Source: Uliginosibacterium gangwonense DSM 18521
Lineage (GTDB): Bacteria > Pseudomonadota > Gammaproteobacteria > Burkholderiales > Rhodocyclaceae
Direction: 5' to 3'
DNA: 64,000 nt
Assembly (NCBI RefSeq): GCF_000373965.1
Contig: NZ_KB892846.1
Span: forward strand, 186,001-250,000
The notes beneath the pieces are model-generated. The model saw only the letters and a list, made by a program, of their open reading frames with translations, searched no databases and was not told where the DNA came from. Positions 63,225-64,000 of this stretch are shown in pieces; within the stretch, counting starts at the first letter, position 1; each line of letters begins with the position of its first letter. The translations under genes were made by a program, and so were the position numbers.

Positions 63225-64000
63225 TCAGTCTTGCAGGTGGGGGGCCATCATGCGCCGGTAGAATTCATGGAAGTGCTGCATGCCATCTTCCATCGGAGAT
63301 TGGTAAGGCCCGTATTCGTTCTGGCCGGATTTGAACAAGGCATGGCGACCGCGATCCATACGCTCGCCGATCTCGTCGTCCTCAATGGCCGTTTCCATAT
63401 AGGCGGCCTGCTCAGCCTCAACAAATTCCGGCTCAAAGGCGGCGATCTCTTCAGGGTAATAGAATTCGACCACGTTGAGCGTCTTCTGCACGCCCTGCGG
63501 CACCAGATGGCTCACCACCAGCACGTGCGGATACCATTCAACCATGATGTTGGGGAAATAGGTCAGCCAGATCGCCCCATGCGGAGGCATCTCACCGTCG
63601 TAATACTCCAGCACGGCCTTGTGCCAGCGTGCATAGGCCGGACTACCAGTCTTGGCCAGATTGGTGATGCCCACGCGCTGAACGGAATACCAGTCGCCAA
63701 ACTGCCAAGTCAGGTCGTCGCAGGTCACGAAGTTACCCAACCCTGGGTGGAAGGGTACGACGTGGTAGTCCTCCAGATAGACTTCGATGAAAGTCTTCCA
63801 ATTGTAATTGCACTCGTGCATTTCCACGCGGCCCAGCACGTAGCCGGAAAAGTCCAACTCTGGGGCCAGCCGCATCCCGGCTAGGTCGGCATTGGCCGAG
63901 CGTGGTCCCTTGAAGAGCAGGCCATTCCAGCTCTCCAGCTTTTGCCGCCCAAGGTTCAGGCAGGGGTTCTGTGGAAAATGGGGAGCACCGATCAGGCTGC
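63225..64000 (-). CDS. Rieske-type ring-hydroxylating oxygenase alpha subunit, C-terminal part (partial)
   Basis: The frame is open from the window edge (64000) to 63225. It reads GAPHFPQNPCLNLGRQKLESWNGLLFKGPRSANADLAGMRLAPELDFSGYVL, then the mononuclear-iron site NWKTFIEVYLEDYHVVPFHPGL with E/D-x2-H-x4-H ligands. The Rieske [2Fe-2S] domain lies outside the window. It resembles choline, carnitine or stachydrine-type oxygenases more than aromatic-ring ones, but the substrate is not certain. Confidence 0.9.
   Translation of the reverse strand, partial: SLIGAPHFPQNPCLNLGRQKLESWNGLLFKGPRSANADLAGMRLAPELDFSGYVLGRVEMHECNYNWKTFIEVYLEDYHVVPFHPGLGNFVTCDDLTWQFGDWYSVQRVGITNLAKTGSPAYARWHKAVLEYYDGEMPPHGAIWLTYFPNIMVEWYPHVLVVSHLVPQGVQKTLNVVEFYYPEEIAAFEPEFVEAEQAAYMETAIEDDEIGERMDRGRHALFKSGQNEYGPYQSPMEDGMQHFHEFYRRMMAPHLQD

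Overview
The window looks like chromosomal DNA of a betaproteobacterium, most likely Rhodocyclales or a close relative. This is inferred from gene content and order: purB, murI, yciB-bolA-parvulin, ampD-pilR-pilS-PP0621 and maeB. Housekeeping genes are GC-rich, while the type IV pilin block is more AT-rich. Most genes sit in tightly packed operons with 1 to 4 base start/stop overlaps. I found no tRNA, rRNA, CRISPR array or prophage.

Layout. 1-6000: the tip of a short-chain dehydrogenase gene, a divergent LysR regulator, then a leftward series purB, glycosyltransferase, murI, HDOD and PP2C phosphatase. 6200-7510: a nitronate-monooxygenase-type flavoenzyme with a cysteine-rich tail and a bidirectional terminator. 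7531-13440: a type IV pilin locus read leftward, with three major-type pilins, a TfpX/TfpZ accessory protein, a PglL/TfpO-type O-oligosaccharyltransferase and a broken IS903-like element between two almost identical pilins. 13723-15219: gamma-carbonic anhydrase, dtd and an NlpC/P60 lipoprotein. 15211-23352: a minor pilin operon (pilE-fimT-pilV-pilW-pilX-pilY1) ending in a TonB-C-like protein. 23870-29305: HAD phosphatase, an OmpR/EnvZ-type pair, yciB-bolA and a parvulin. 29409-38632: an MSHA-like pilus or secretion operon (secretin, TPR protein, ATPase, platform, three PilN/O/P-like proteins and one large pseudopilin). It is followed by an adenylate cyclase and an EAL-CBS-GGDEF protein. 41940-50481: ETF subunits, an IclR regulator, a PBP7-type endopeptidase, maeB and an aminotransferase. 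50486-52540: a lytic transglycosylase with a structured 5' leader and a histone-H1-like protein. 53501-57271: ampD-pilR-pilS-PP0621. 57457-64000: mtnA, a LEA lipoprotein, a GarR-like dehydrogenase, ybiB, ppa with a folded leader, an HMA protein, a universal stress protein, a TauE/SafE-like membrane protein and a truncated Rieske oxygenase.

How it works together. The window encodes PilS and PilR, and each of the three major-type pilin genes has a GG-N10-GC sigma-54 promoter at a sensible distance, so a regulator and its likely targets are visible together. Pilins, accessory protein and glycosyltransferase form one functional locus, with the minor pilins and PilY1 nearby. The second, MSHA-like machine has an ATPase with an MshEN-type cyclic-di-GMP-binding N terminus and lies directly upstream of cyclic AMP and cyclic-di-GMP enzymes.

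Most worth following up: the pilin duplication with its IS junction and promoter differences; the compact MSHA-like operon with a single pseudopilin; two strongly folded 5' leaders (lytic transglycosylase and ppa) that match no riboswitch I can recall; and a perfect inverted repeat upstream of the minor pilin operon.
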